Program-made: the position numbers and the translations under genes
Assembly: GCA_964533965.1 (NCBI GenBank)
Contig: CAZHNN010000031.1
Location: forward strand, 1-17,635
DNA from: RGIG3178 sp964533965
Lineage (GTDB): Bacteria; Bacillota; Clostridia; Christensenellales; QAND01
DNA: 17,635 nt
Reading direction: 5' to 3'
Notes under the pieces: generated by a model
What the model was told of the DNA's origin: nothing
Database searches by the model: none
What the model saw: the letters and a program-made list of their open reading frames with translations, nothing else
In this document: in pieces, positions 1-7,363 of the stretch
Layout: each line of letters begins with the position of its first letter
Position numbering within the stretch: position 1 is the stretch's first letter

Positions 1-488
1 TGCGTGATACCGGCGCCGCACTTTCCCCGTTCAACGCGTTTTTGTTTCTGCAGGGTCTTGAAACGCTGTCGCTTCGCATGGAACGGCACGTTTTTAACGC
101 ACAGAAGGTGGCGGAATTCTTAGCCAAACATTCGGGCGTCGCCTCTGTTAACTATCCCGGCCTTGTTGGCAACAAATACTACAATCTAGCCCAAAAGTAT
201 CTGCCAAAAGGACCCGGCGCGATCTTTACGTTTGAGCTGAAGGGCGGCGTTGAGGCGGGCAAGAAGTTCATCGACAGCCTTGAGATCTTCTCCAACCTCG
301 CAAACGTCGGCGACGCAAAGTCGCTGGTCATCCATCCGGCTTCCACGACGCATTCCCAGTTGAGTGAACAGGATCAATTGAGTTCCGGCGTTACGCCCGG
401 CCAGATCCGCCTCTCCATAGGCATCGAGGACATAAATGACCTTCTCTACGACCTTGACCAAGCGCTTGTCAAGACAACAGGAAAATAA
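1..488 (+). CDS. metY: O-acetylhomoserine sulfhydrylase (homocysteine synthase), 3' part only
   Basis: The reading frame is open from base 3 with no start in the window, so this is the C-terminal ~161 residues of a protein usually about 425-430 residues long. The family uses PLP to make homocysteine (or methionine) from O-acetylhomoserine and sulfide or a thiol in the cytoplasm. The visible part has the conserved C-terminal-domain pattern of the Cys/Met-metabolism PLP enzymes: GAALSPFNAF near the start, then NVGDAKSLVIHPASTTHSQL, a GVTPGQIRLSIGIED segment whose Arg binds the substrate carboxylate in the family, and a DL.QAL ending. The HPASTTHSQL wording favours MetY over cystathionine gamma-lyase or MetB. 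The PLP lysine lies upstream, outside the window. A terminator follows closely. Confidence 0.92.
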   Translation, partial: RDTGAALSPFNAFLFLQGLETLSLRMERHVFNAQKVAEFLAKHSGVASVNYPGLVGNKYYNLAQKYLPKGPGAIFTFELKGGVEAGKKFIDSLEIFSNLANVGDAKSLVIHPASTTHSQLSEQDQLSSGVTPGQIRLSIGIEDINDLLYDLDQALVKTTGK

Positions 489-495
489 CATACAG

Positions 496-528
496 AGAGC
501 TTCCACTTGTGATTGGGGAAGCTCTTTT
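496..528 (+). terminator. Rho-independent terminator after metY
   Basis: A 9-bp perfect stem (AGAGCTTCC at 496-504 with GGAAGCTCT at 517-525) with a 12-nt loop is followed by a short T run. It starts 8 bases after the metY stop. A weak promoter-like pair (TTGTGA 507-512, 17 nt, TATAAG 530-535) overlaps it and could serve the next gene, but its start site would fall right at that gene's ribosome binding site. Confidence 0.82.
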
Positions 529-552
529 ATATAAGGCCAAAGGAGGGATCCC

Positions 553-1578
553 ATGCATTCTGACGTTTATGAGCAGCTTTTAAAGGAACTGCGGGAAAGC
601 AGAAATGCAGTTGTGATGACGCAGTTCAAGCTGAAAAATGGCGGCAGCTCAGACTTGCACAAGCATCTTGTCTGCGAGCCAAATATCCAGGGCGAGCCTG
701 GACAGGCAATCGCAGCTGGTCTTCCCCTTCTTTTTGCAGACAGCGGGATTGCCACGCTTTGGGAACCTTTCTACCCGGAAGAGCGCTTAATCGTTCTCGG
801 AGGTGGCCATATTGCCGTCCCGCTCGTAGAGTTTGCCGTTGCCGTCGGCTTTAGCGTGACGGTGGTGGATGACAGGCCATCCTTTGCGAATATATCGCGC
901 TTCCCCCTTGCCAAACAGGTTATGTGCGATGAATTCAACAAAGCGATCGACCTGCTGGCCGTTACGCAAAGCGATTATGTTGTGATCATCACACGCGGCC
1001 ATCAATATGACCAAACGTGCCTTGCACAGCTGCTGCAGGGGGTGGAGCCGTTCTATACCGGCATGATCGGTTCACGGCGCCGCATCGCCGCTATCAAGGA
1101 TGCTCTGATAGCACAAGGGTTTGACAAGGATCGGCTTTCGCGATTGCACAGCCCCATCGGCCTCCCCATCGGCGGCATCACGCCGGAGGAGATTGCCCTA
1201 TCCATCGCCGCCGAACTCGTAGCCTGTAAACGGCTTCACCGCGCATCCGGTTTGCAGCAGAGCGCACGGACAGATATGGATTTTCAAGTTCTCGAAGCCT
1301 TGTCAGCCAATCGCGAACCCAAGGCGGTCATCACCATCGTTGAGACGATGGGTTCCGTCCCTCGCGGAGCCGGAGCGAAAATGGTGGTATATCCGGATGG
1401 GAGAACGGTTGGAAGCATCGGCGGGGGTTGCAGCGAAGCCGAAGTGATATTGGTAGCACGCGATATCATAGGCTCCGGTGGCTATACAACACATACCGTG
1501 GATCTTACCGGGGACGCCGCGCAGGAAGACGGTATGGTTTGCGGTGGCATCATGCATGTGCTGATCGAAGATGATTGA
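553..1578 (+). CDS. XdhC-family molybdenum-enzyme maturation protein, Rossmann domain first
   Basis: XdhC/CoxF/CoxI proteins bind the molybdenum cofactor and help sulfurate and insert it into xanthine dehydrogenase-type hydroxylases. Residues 1-70 look like a degenerate CoxI-type start. Residues 75-225 are the XdhC Rossmann domain: VLGGGHIAVPL at 81-91, the VVDDRPSFAN strand end, TRGH at 147-150, GMIGSRRR at 170-177 and PIGLPIGGITPEEIALSI. Residues 245-341 are the XdhC_CoxI domain, with MGSVPRGAGAKM at 266-277, GSIGGGCSEAEV at 287-298 and DGMVCGG at 326-332. In classical XdhC the CoxI part comes first, so the order here is reversed. The ATG is preceded by GGAGGG with good spacing. It stands alone between two terminators, and no molybdenum hydroxylase genes are visible, so the client enzyme is unknown. 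An alternative role is maturation of selenium-dependent hydroxylases. Confidence 0.88.
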   Translation: MHSDVYEQLLKELRESRNAVVMTQFKLKNGGSSDLHKHLVCEPNIQGEPGQAIAAGLPLLFADSGIATLWEPFYPEERLIVLGGGHIAVPLVEFAVAVGFSVTVVDDRPSFANISRFPLAKQVMCDEFNKAIDLLAVTQSDYVVIITRGHQYDQTCLAQLLQGVEPFYTGMIGSRRRIAAIKDALIAQGFDKDRLSRLHSPIGLPIGGITPEEIALSIAAELVACKRLHRASGLQQSARTDMDFQVLEALSANREPKAVITIVETMGSVPRGAGAKMVVYPDGRTVGSIGGGCSEAEVILVARDIIGSGGYTTHTVDLTGDAAQEDGMVCGGIMHVLIEDD

Positions 1579-1592
1579 CTCGAAATGTAGAG

Positions 1593-1618
1593 AGGGATGG
1601 CAGGTACCATCCCTTTTT
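1593..1618 (+). terminator. Rho-independent terminator after the XdhC-family gene
   Basis: GGGATGG at 1594-1600 pairs with CCATCCC at 1607-1613 (extended by A-T), with a 6-nt loop, then TTTTT at 1614-1618. It lies 15 bases after the stop. The converging gene ends at 1645; read on the minus strand the hairpin has only a weak T tract, so it mainly serves the plus strand. Confidence 0.85.
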
Positions 1619-1644
1619 ACGCTTTGCTCTAGCGGACTTATTTG

Positions 1645-2172
1645 TCAGCCTTTTTCCTTTGGCTTCTCTTCTGTCAGTTGCTGCAGCAACAAACGGGCTG
1701 CCAGGCGGCTTGCGTTGGCAGTCAAGCTCAGCTGCAGTATCTGTTCGCATAGCTTTTGCTTGTCGTTACCCGTATAGTTAACATCTTTTGCAACCGATGC
1801 CAGCGATTCATCCTGCATACGCCCAAAGGCATCAAACCGGCTCTCATCGTCGATGTCATAGAGTTCCAGCAACTGCTCGACCTGCTGGACCGGAAACACC
1901 TGCTTTAGCGTACTTGCCATGATGAATGCCGCCAGATGCCGCTTATTGTATTTTTTCTTGACCGGTCTTGGGATCAGCCCCGACTTCACGCTGTTGCTCA
2001 AAATGGCGGGTGTAACAAGACGTTCCGCTTGTGCGCATTGATGCAGCTCCAGCTGCTTTTGCACATAGGTGACCACCTGATCCATATACAGCTCCAGATC
2101 CGGCAGATCCGCATAGGCTACGGTTCGATGCGCGGATAGTTCTGCCCCGATATCCTCAACGCGTTGGCTCAT
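1645..2172 (-). CDS. DUF1836 family protein, putative MerR-like DNA-binding regulator
   Basis: A 175-residue cytoplasmic protein of a family common in Firmicutes and without an assigned function. It shows the family signature: DLPDLELYMDQVV at 23-35, then a winged-helix-like stretch at 49-85 reading RLVTPAILSNSVKSGLIP followed by PVKKKYNKRHLAAFIM, which resembles the DNA-recognition half of MerR-type helices. The C-terminal half is helical and charged. I chose the ATG at 2172 because GGAGG sits 8 bases upstream of it; an upstream in-frame TTG at 2193 would place that ribosome binding site inside the gene. It is a single gene, divergent from the SGNH hydrolase and convergent with the XdhC-family gene. 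Family assignment is fairly sure; a regulatory role is inferred only from the helix pattern. Confidence 0.85.
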   Translation of the reverse strand: MSQRVEDIGAELSAHRTVAYADLPDLELYMDQVVTYVQKQLELHQCAQAERLVTPAILSNSVKSGLIPRPVKKKYNKRHLAAFIMASTLKQVFPVQQVEQLLELYDIDDESRFDAFGRMQDESLASVAKDVNYTGNDKQKLCEQILQLSLTANASRLAARLLLQQLTEEKPKEKG

Positions 2173-2202
2173 GCATATATCCTCCAATATCAAGTCGTTC
2201 TT

Positions 2203-2231
2203 ATTTTATCACGAGTTTTAGATATCGTCTA
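2203..2231 (-). promoter_or_regulatory. Candidate promoter for the DUF1836 gene
   Basis: On the minus strand TAGACG (2226-2231) lies 17 nt before TAAAAT (2203-2208). These match the sigma-A boxes at 4/6 and 5/6. The expected start would give a ~25-nt leader before the ATG at 2172. It is plausible but not strong. Confidence 0.4.
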
Positions 2232-2249
2232 TTAAATATCATAATATTG

Positions 2250-2278
2250 TTGACAGGATAATCATTATCTCTTATCAT
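2250..2278 (+). promoter_or_regulatory. Sigma-A-type promoter for the SGNH hydrolase gene
   Basis: A perfect TTGACA at 2250-2255, a 17-nt spacer and TATCAT at 2273-2278 (5/6). The expected start is near 2285, about 25 nt before the chosen ATG at 2310. An upstream in-frame ATG at 2277 falls inside the -10 box, which argues against using it as the start codon. Confidence 0.75.
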
Positions 2279-2309
2279 GATATCGATTTCTTTTTGTGGG
2301 GTGGTGCTT

Positions 2310-3017
2310 ATGATTAGGGGATTTCAGATTTGGGGCGATTCGCTGTTCCGTGGCGTCCAGTACGATGAAAAACGCAAGAGGCATATCATCACACCTCGGC
2401 CTCCGGTGGATTGTGCCGCGACATCCATCGGCCTGCCGTTGATCAACCATGCCCGCATGGGAAACACCGCGCTCAAGGGATATCAATGCCTGATATCTTC
2501 CGAACCTGAACAATTAAAAGACCAGATCGTGCTTTTGGAGTTCGGCGGCAACGATTGCGATTTTGATTGGCAAGCGGTTGCCAAGGCTCCATCGCAGGAG
2601 CACTACTGCCACGTGCCCCCGCCTTTGTACAGGGATACGATGAAAAAGATGATAGATGCGGTCATATCGGCGGGAAGCATTCCGGTGATGACCACGCTTC
2701 CTCCTTTGAATGCTGACAACTTTTTCCGATGGATCACTCTTGGTGGCATTGAAGGCGATAATATACTCGCCTTTCTCGGTGACGTACAGCAGATTTACCG
2801 CTGGCAAGAGTATTACAGCCAGATGAATATGCAGATTGCGCATGAACAGGGGGTATATTGCCTTCCCATACGGGAACAGTTCCTGTCCTCAACGCTTCGG
2901 CGGGAATGGCTGTGCGAGGACGGAATTCATCCCAACGAATACGGCTATCATCTGATCTACGAAGTCCTGCTCTCACAATGGGAACAAAATGCCCACCGCC
3001 TGGGATTTGCAACATAA
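2310..3017 (+). CDS. SGNH/GDSL-family hydrolase, cytoplasmic
   Basis: A 235-residue protein of the SGNH hydrolase superfamily (esterases, lipases, acetylhydrolases using a Ser-Asp-His triad). Block I is GDSL at 9-12 with Ser11 as nucleophile. Block II is the MGNT Gly at 51. Block III is FGGND at 78-82 with Asn81 for the oxyanion hole. Block V is DGIHPN at 204-209 with Asp204 and His207. All four SGNH residues are therefore present. No signal peptide or membrane segment is seen, so it should act in the cytoplasm. I start at ATG 2310, preceded by a GGGGTGGTG ribosome binding site; the ATG at 2277 lies in the -10 box. The gene has its own promoter and terminator, so its neighbours give no hint about the substrate. 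Acyl-ester hydrolysis is the family expectation. Confidence 0.87.
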   Translation: MIRGFQIWGDSLFRGVQYDEKRKRHIITPRPPVDCAATSIGLPLINHARMGNTALKGYQCLISSEPEQLKDQIVLLEFGGNDCDFDWQAVAKAPSQEHYCHVPPPLYRDTMKKMIDAVISAGSIPVMTTLPPLNADNFFRWITLGGIEGDNILAFLGDVQQIYRWQEYYSQMNMQIAHEQGVYCLPIREQFLSSTLRREWLCEDGIHPNEYGYHLIYEVLLSQWEQNAHRLGFAT

Positions 3018-3021
3018 TGAT

Positions 3022-3047
3022 AAAAGCCCTGTATCACAGGGCTTTTT
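3022..3047. terminator. Bidirectional rho-independent terminator
   Basis: An 11-bp stem (AAAAGCCCTGT at 3022-3032 with ACAGGGCTTTT at 3036-3046) and a 3-nt loop. It ends in a T run on both strands (TTTTT on plus, TTTT on minus). It sits between the convergent SGNH hydrolase (stop 3017) and the ABC operon (stop 3068), and should serve both. Confidence 0.9.
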
Positions 3048-3067
3048 ACTTTTTGACAAAACGCTGT

Positions 3068-4888
3068 TTACTCCAATTCGAACTGCCCGGTATACAGCTG
3101 ATAGTAGCGGCCTTTCTGCCGCAGCAGGTCGTCGTGGTCGCCGCGCTCGATGATCTCGCCGTGCTCGATGACCATGATGGCATTGGCATTGCGAACGGTC
3201 GACAGTCTGTGCGCAATGACAAAGGTCGTCCTTCCCTCCATGATCTTATCCATGCCTCGCTCGATCAGCCTTTCGGTACGGGTGTCGATGGAACTAGTCG
3301 CCTCATCGAGGATCAGGATCGGCGGATCGGCGGCCGCCGCTCGCGCGATGCTAAGGAGCTGCCGCTGACCCTGGCTCAAATTCCCGCCATCGTCAGTCAG
3401 CATCGTTTGGTACCCGTCCGGCAACTGGCGGATGAACATGTCGGCACTGGCGATCCTGGCGGCTTCCATGCACTCCTCATCGGTTGCTTCCGGCCTGCCG
3501 TAGCGTATGTTGTCCATCACCGTACCGTCGAACAGGTGCGTATCCTGCAGCACCATGCCCAGAGATTTGCGCAGGCTGTCCTTCTTAATGTTCTTGATAT
3601 CGATGCCGTCGATGGTGATCTTTCCTTCATCGATGTCATAGAATCGTGTGATGAGGTTTGTGATCGTCGTCTTGCCGGCGCCCGTGGAACCGACAAACGC
3701 GATCTTTTGCCCGGGCTTGGCGTAGAGCGAGACGTTTTTCAACACGACTTTTCCCGGGACATAGCTGAATGTCACGTTATCAAAGCGCACGTCTCCCTTA
3801 ACGTCCTTGAGATCCGCGGCATCCGGCACGTCTTCGACTTCCTGCACTTCGTCCATGATCTCAAACATGCGCTCAGCGCCGGCCAACGCGCTCTGTATCG
3901 TGTTGATTTGGTTACTGATCTCGTTCACCGGCCGGGAGAACTGCCTGGCATACTGTAAAAACGCGCCCAGACCGCCGATATCGAGAATCCCCACTACCGC
4001 CAACACCCCGCCGATGGCGGAGGAAAACGCGTAGTTGACGGTGTTGATGTTCTGCATCAGAGGCATCATCATGCCGGAAAATAGCTGCGCTCTTGTTGCG
4101 TTGAGGCGATGTTGCTCGTTGAGCTTCTCAAATTGCGTGCGCGCTTCGCCCTCGCGGCAAAACACTTTGACTTCGCGCTGCCCTTCCATCATTTCCTCAA
4201 TGTAGCCGTTCACGGCGCCCAAGCTGCGCTGCTGTGCGGAGAAATAGTTCCGGCTTCGCTTGATGACCCAGCGGGCTACGGATAGCATCAGCGGCATGAT
4301 CACAAGCGTCACCAGCGTTAAAAGCGGGCTGATGAATACCATCAGCGACAGTGTGCCCACGACCGTGATGGAACTGGAAAAGAGCTGACTGATCGCGTTA
4401 TTGAGCGAGTTGGAAACGCTGTCCATGTCGTTGGTGAAACGGCTCATCAACTCCCCGTGGACGTGCGTGTCAAAGAACCGCAGCGGCAGCGCCTGTATCT
4501 TGTTGAACAGGTCTGTGCGCATGTGTCTCACCGTTTTCTGGGAAATCGAGATCATCAGCCTGTTCTGCAGATAGGTGGAGCAGACGCCCAAAACGTAGAC
4601 CCCAAGCAGGAATAACAGCATCGGCAGCAAACCCACCAGATCGTGCGGGATGATATATTTGTTCAAAATCGGGCGTATCGAGTAGCTTCCTGTGAGCGAG
4701 CAAGCGGTGCTCACGATCACCAGCAGGAATACCAACAACAGCTGTGCTTTGCTCCTGCTTAAGTATCCCCATAGCCTTCTCATGGTGCCCTTCATATTCT
4801 TTGGCTTGGCAAAGGAACGGATGCCGCCCATCCGTCCGCCTCGCCCCATCGGCATGACAATGGGATCCCTGTTGCTGTTCTGCGCCAT
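3068..4888 (-). CDS. ABC exporter half-transporter, consensus ATP-site subunit
   Basis: A 606-residue type-IV ABC exporter half: a ~40-residue basic N-terminal tail, six membrane segments in about 45-325, and a nucleotide-binding domain at ~365-600. Walker A is GSTGAGKTT at 400-408, the signature is LSQGQ at 504-508, Walker B ends LILDE with catalytic Glu529, and the H-loop His is 560. It pairs with the upstream-transcribed half-transporter: the two genes overlap by one base (TGATG), typical of translational coupling. The consensus Walker B/H-loop here and the non-consensus signature (Q for G) are what is seen in the second subunit of heterodimeric exporters of the TM287/288 and BmrCD kind. 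The substrate is unknown; drug, lipid or peptide export is the family range. MarR control suggests response to a small toxic molecule. Confidence 0.93.
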   Translation of the reverse strand: MAQNSNRDPIVMPMGRGGRMGGIRSFAKPKNMKGTMRRLWGYLSRSKAQLLLVFLLVIVSTACSLTGSYSIRPILNKYIIPHDLVGLLPMLLFLLGVYVLGVCSTYLQNRLMISISQKTVRHMRTDLFNKIQALPLRFFDTHVHGELMSRFTNDMDSVSNSLNNAISQLFSSSITVVGTLSLMVFISPLLTLVTLVIMPLMLSVARWVIKRSRNYFSAQQRSLGAVNGYIEEMMEGQREVKVFCREGEARTQFEKLNEQHRLNATRAQLFSGMMMPLMQNINTVNYAFSSAIGGVLAVVGILDIGGLGAFLQYARQFSRPVNEISNQINTIQSALAGAERMFEIMDEVQEVEDVPDAADLKDVKGDVRFDNVTFSYVPGKVVLKNVSLYAKPGQKIAFVGSTGAGKTTITNLITRFYDIDEGKITIDGIDIKNIKKDSLRKSLGMVLQDTHLFDGTVMDNIRYGRPEATDEECMEAARIASADMFIRQLPDGYQTMLTDDGGNLSQGQRQLLSIARAAAADPPILILDEATSSIDTRTERLIERGMDKIMEGRTTFVIAHRLSTVRNANAIMVIEHGEIIERGDHDDLLRQKGRYYQLYTGQFELE

Positions 4889-6612
4889 CAGTTCTTCACC
4901 TCTTCCTGTTGTGAATCGTAAATCTCTTTGTAGATGGCATTCGTTTGCATCAGACTTTGGTGGTTTCCAATGCCCTTTATTTCCCCATTGTCCAGAACGA
5001 TGATCTTGTCCGCATACCGCACCGAACTGATGCGCTGCGCAATGATGAACGTGGTCGTCCCTTGCAACAGAGTATTGAACGCTTCACGTATCCGCATCTC
5101 GGTGGCGGAGTCGACGGCGCTGGTGCTGTCATCCAATATGAGGATCTTCGGCTTTTTGATCATTGCCCGGGCAATGCACATACGCTGTTTTTGCCCGCCG
5201 GAGAGCGTAACGCCTCCCTGCCCAAGCACGGTGTCATAGCCCTGTGGCATCTCCATGATGAAGTCGTGTGCCTGCGCCGCTTTGGCAGCTGCCTCGATCT
5301 CTTCCGTTGTCGCGTCCTGTTTTCCCCAAGCAATATTTTCCCGGATTGTCCCGGAAAAGAGCATGCTTCGCTGCATGACCATACCGATGCCCTGCCGAAG
5401 CTTGGTGAGGTCGTACTCCTTCACGTCGTGACCATCCACCAGTACGTGCCCCGAATCCACATCGTACAGTCTGGAAATGAGCGAGATGAGCGTCGTTTTT
5501 CCGGAGCCCGTCGATCCCACGATTGCCACGACTTCCCCCGGGTTTGCTTCAAAGCTGACGTTCTTGATCACTTCCTCGCTGGCACGCTTGTTATAAGAGA
5601 AGGCGACGTTCTTGAATTCCACCTGCCCCTTTGAAACAGACAGACCGGCGTTTGGCCCGTCCTTGATGTCCACTTCCGCGTCGAGCACCTCGATGATGCG
5701 TTTGCTGGATGCACGGGAGCGGGAGAACATCATGAATGCCTGCGACAACGCCGTTAGCGACATCATGATCTGCGTGATATAGCTGATGACCGAAATGAGC
5801 TGCCCCGTCATGAGTTGCTTTTGCACAACCATGTTGCCGCCAAACCAGATCACGAGGATAGTCGTAATGTTCATCAGCAGCATCGTGACGGGCATCGTCA
5901 TGATGGTCACGTTCATTGCGCGCATGGTGGCGTTCATCAGATCCGTATTGGAAGAAAGGAACTTCTTTCTTTCATAGCCCTGCGTTACAAACGATTTGAT
6001 GACCCGTACGTTCGTCAGATTCTCCTGAATATTTGCGTTGAGAAGATCCAGCTTATCCTGCATTCTGGAAAACAGCGGAAGGCCCCGGCCGATGATCAAT
6101 ACGATCGCGATGCTCAAAACCGGCATCGCAAACAGCAGGATGAACGCTATTCTCGTATTGATTGCAAAGGACAGTGTCATTGCCATGATGATGGTCAACG
6201 GCGCTCGGATGAGCATGCGCATGACCAGCATCGCCGTCTGCTGCAGTGTATTCACGTCGTTGGTAAGCCTTGTGATCAACGAAGCCGTTCCGAATTTGTC
6301 GATGTTTGCAAACGAGAACGTCTGTACCTTCGCAAACAGGTCCTTCCTCAGCTCGGCGCCCATGCCCTGGCTTGCCTTGGAAGCAAAATAGACGCTGCCG
6401 AAATTCGTCCCCAGCGCTACGAGCGCCAGAGCCGTCATCAGCAGACCGATCTGTACGATATATCCTACATTTTTTCCGACAATGCCGAAATCAACAATTT
6501 TCGACATCAGAACCGGCTGGACGATTTCCGCAAGCACGTCGATGATGACGAGCGTCGGCCCTATGATGGCGGGCAGCCGGTATTTCTCAAAATAGATCAG
6601 AAAACGCTTCAT
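4888..6612 (-). CDS. ABC exporter half-transporter, degenerate ATP-site subunit
   Basis: A 574-residue ABC exporter half with six membrane segments in about 12-300 and a nucleotide-binding domain at ~330-570. Walker A is GSTGSGKTT at 366-374, and the signature is a canonical LSGGQ at 470-474. Walker B ends LILDD, so Asp495 replaces the catalytic Glu, and Gln526 stands where the H-loop His should be (FIIAQR). Together with the LSQGQ signature of the partner this makes one hydrolysis-poor site and one competent site, the known asymmetric design of heterodimeric exporters. The start ATG at 6612 has GGGGTG upstream and lies 36 nt after the MarR stop. The gene order regulator, degenerate subunit, consensus subunit suggests one transcript from the promoter near 7130. 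Confidence 0.93.
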   Translation of the reverse strand: MKRFLIYFEKYRLPAIIGPTLVIIDVLAEIVQPVLMSKIVDFGIVGKNVGYIVQIGLLMTALALVALGTNFGSVYFASKASQGMGAELRKDLFAKVQTFSFANIDKFGTASLITRLTNDVNTLQQTAMLVMRMLIRAPLTIIMAMTLSFAINTRIAFILLFAMPVLSIAIVLIIGRGLPLFSRMQDKLDLLNANIQENLTNVRVIKSFVTQGYERKKFLSSNTDLMNATMRAMNVTIMTMPVTMLLMNITTILVIWFGGNMVVQKQLMTGQLISVISYITQIMMSLTALSQAFMMFSRSRASSKRIIEVLDAEVDIKDGPNAGLSVSKGQVEFKNVAFSYNKRASEEVIKNVSFEANPGEVVAIVGSTGSGKTTLISLISRLYDVDSGHVLVDGHDVKEYDLTKLRQGIGMVMQRSMLFSGTIRENIAWGKQDATTEEIEAAAKAAQAHDFIMEMPQGYDTVLGQGGVTLSGGQKQRMCIARAMIKKPKILILDDSTSAVDSATEMRIREAFNTLLQGTTTFIIAQRISSVRYADKIIVLDNGEIKGIGNHQSLMQTNAIYKEIYDSQQEEVKN

Positions 6613-6648
6613 ACACGCACCCCATGAACAATATACAGAACATACAAG

Positions 6649-7065
6649 TTACTCGTTTGCTTCCAGGTTGTTGCTCAGCCGCAGAAAATAGCCGGACAGA
6701 CTTTGTATCTCATCCGAATTAAGGCCTTTGCACATCTTGGTGAACAGCCGGTTACTGTCTGCGCGGCAGGCTTCGGCGGCATGCCGCCCCATTTCCGTCA
6801 GCTCAATACGGTTTCGCCGAAGATCCTTGGAATCCGAAGATTTTGTAATAAAGCCGCCTTTCAATAGGCGCCGGATAGAAACGGCAACGGTCGCCTGGCT
6901 GATGGAAAGCTTCTCGGATATTTCCTTCTGCGTGCATCCGCCCGAATCCATTAAGGTATACAGGATTGGTGGCTGCCCGAAATATAAGCCGTGAGACAAC
7001 AGATTGTCCCGCATGCTGCGCCGGTAGATCCGGTTTAGCTTTCGAAATCGGCTTTCAAGCAACAT
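6649..7065 (-). CDS. MarR-family transcriptional regulator of the ABC exporter operon
   Basis: A winged-helix regulator that typically binds DNA as a dimer and releases it on binding small phenolic or drug-like ligands. From ATG 7065 it is 138 residues: a dimerisation helix at ~3-22, YFGQPPILYTLMDSGG at 28-43, the recognition region CTQKEISEKLSISQATVAVSIRRLLKGG split across 44-71, a wing with SKDLRRNRIELT at 79-90, and a C-terminal dimerisation helix. I prefer ATG 7065 because GAGGA sits five bases upstream; TTG codons at 7080 and 7095 are possible longer starts but would place that site inside the gene. It is first in the operon, 36 nt before the exporter, and repeated palindromes lie at its promoter, so autorepression together with exporter control is likely. 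Confidence 0.92.
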   Translation of the reverse strand: MLLESRFRKLNRIYRRSMRDNLLSHGLYFGQPPILYTLMDSGGCTQKEISEKLSISQATVAVSIRRLLKGGFITKSSDSKDLRRNRIELTEMGRHAAEACRADSNRLFTKMCKGLNSDEIQSLSGYFLRLSNNLEANE

Positions 7066-7097
7066 GATGTCCTCGTTCAATATATCACTTCCCAATA

Positions 7098-7128
7098 TTA
7101 ATTAGTCGATTAATTCTTAGTCGATTAA
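7098..7128. promoter_or_regulatory. Probable MarR operator: two copies of TTAGTCGATTAA
   Basis: TTAGTCGATTAA occurs at 7102-7113 and again at 7117-7128. Each is a 12-bp imperfect palindrome (half-sites TTAGTC and TTAATC). The copies are 15 bp apart, and the first extends to a 16-bp palindrome AATTAGTCGATTAATT with one mismatched pair. They lie directly downstream of the -10 box, across the expected transcription start, where a bound MarR dimer would block initiation. The binding protein is inferred from position. Confidence 0.75.
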
Positions 7129-7156
7129 GTCTATGAAAACGTTTGACAATTGTCAA
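7128..7156 (-). promoter_or_regulatory. Promoter of the MarR-ABC exporter operon
   Basis: On the minus strand a perfect TTGACA (7151-7156), a 17-nt spacer and TAGACT (7128-7133, 4/6). The -35 box is half of a perfect 14-bp palindrome TTGACAATTGTCAA at 7143-7156. The start falls near 7121, inside the tandem operator. Confidence 0.7.
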
Positions 7157-7246
7157 GAGGGTTGGGCAATTTTTGCCAAATTGAGCATGTCCTAAAATGA
7201 AGAACGTCTCAAAATGATTCTTTCCCGAAACACCAATGCATGATCG

Positions 7247-7280
7247 AAAAAAACGGAGTCCATTTCAATCTGTCACTCCG
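7247..7280 (-). terminator. Rho-independent terminator after the MtnA-like gene
   Basis: On the minus strand CGGAGT (7280-7275) pairs with ACTCCG (7259-7254) around a 15-nt loop, followed by seven T residues (7253-7247). The stem is short but GC-rich, and the T tract is strong. It lies ~84 nt after the isomerase stop and upstream of the MarR promoter, separating the two minus-strand operons. Confidence 0.65.
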
Positions 7281-7325
7281 CTTTTGCCAATGCTGCTCTG
7301 GCCACCTCTTCTGTTATATACGTTA

Positions 7326-7363
7326 TAGCACAAATTAGCACAAAATAGTACGAATAGTACGAA
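7326..7363. repeat. Four short degenerate tandem repeats next to the isomerase stop
   Basis: Plus strand: TAGCACAAAT, TAGCACAAAA, TAGTACGAA, TAGTACGAA in direct succession (10, 10, 9, 9 bases), ending exactly against the stop codon of the MtnA-like gene at 7364. The last two units are identical. No function is known to me. Confidence 0.7.

Noticed and set aside
2173..2193. TTG start at 2193 for the DUF1836 gene
   Set aside because: The GGAGG ribosome binding site would lie inside the coding sequence. ATG 2172 has ideal spacing from it.
2858..3958. Long plus-strand ORF of 366 codons opposite the ABC transporter
   Set aside because: It lies antisense to a clear ABC exporter domain and begins inside the SGNH hydrolase gene. 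The composition is that of a mirror frame, and there is no ribosome binding site.
7161..7180. Small hairpin GGCAATTTTTGCC as a terminator
   Set aside because: The 5-bp stem is followed by no T run on either strand.
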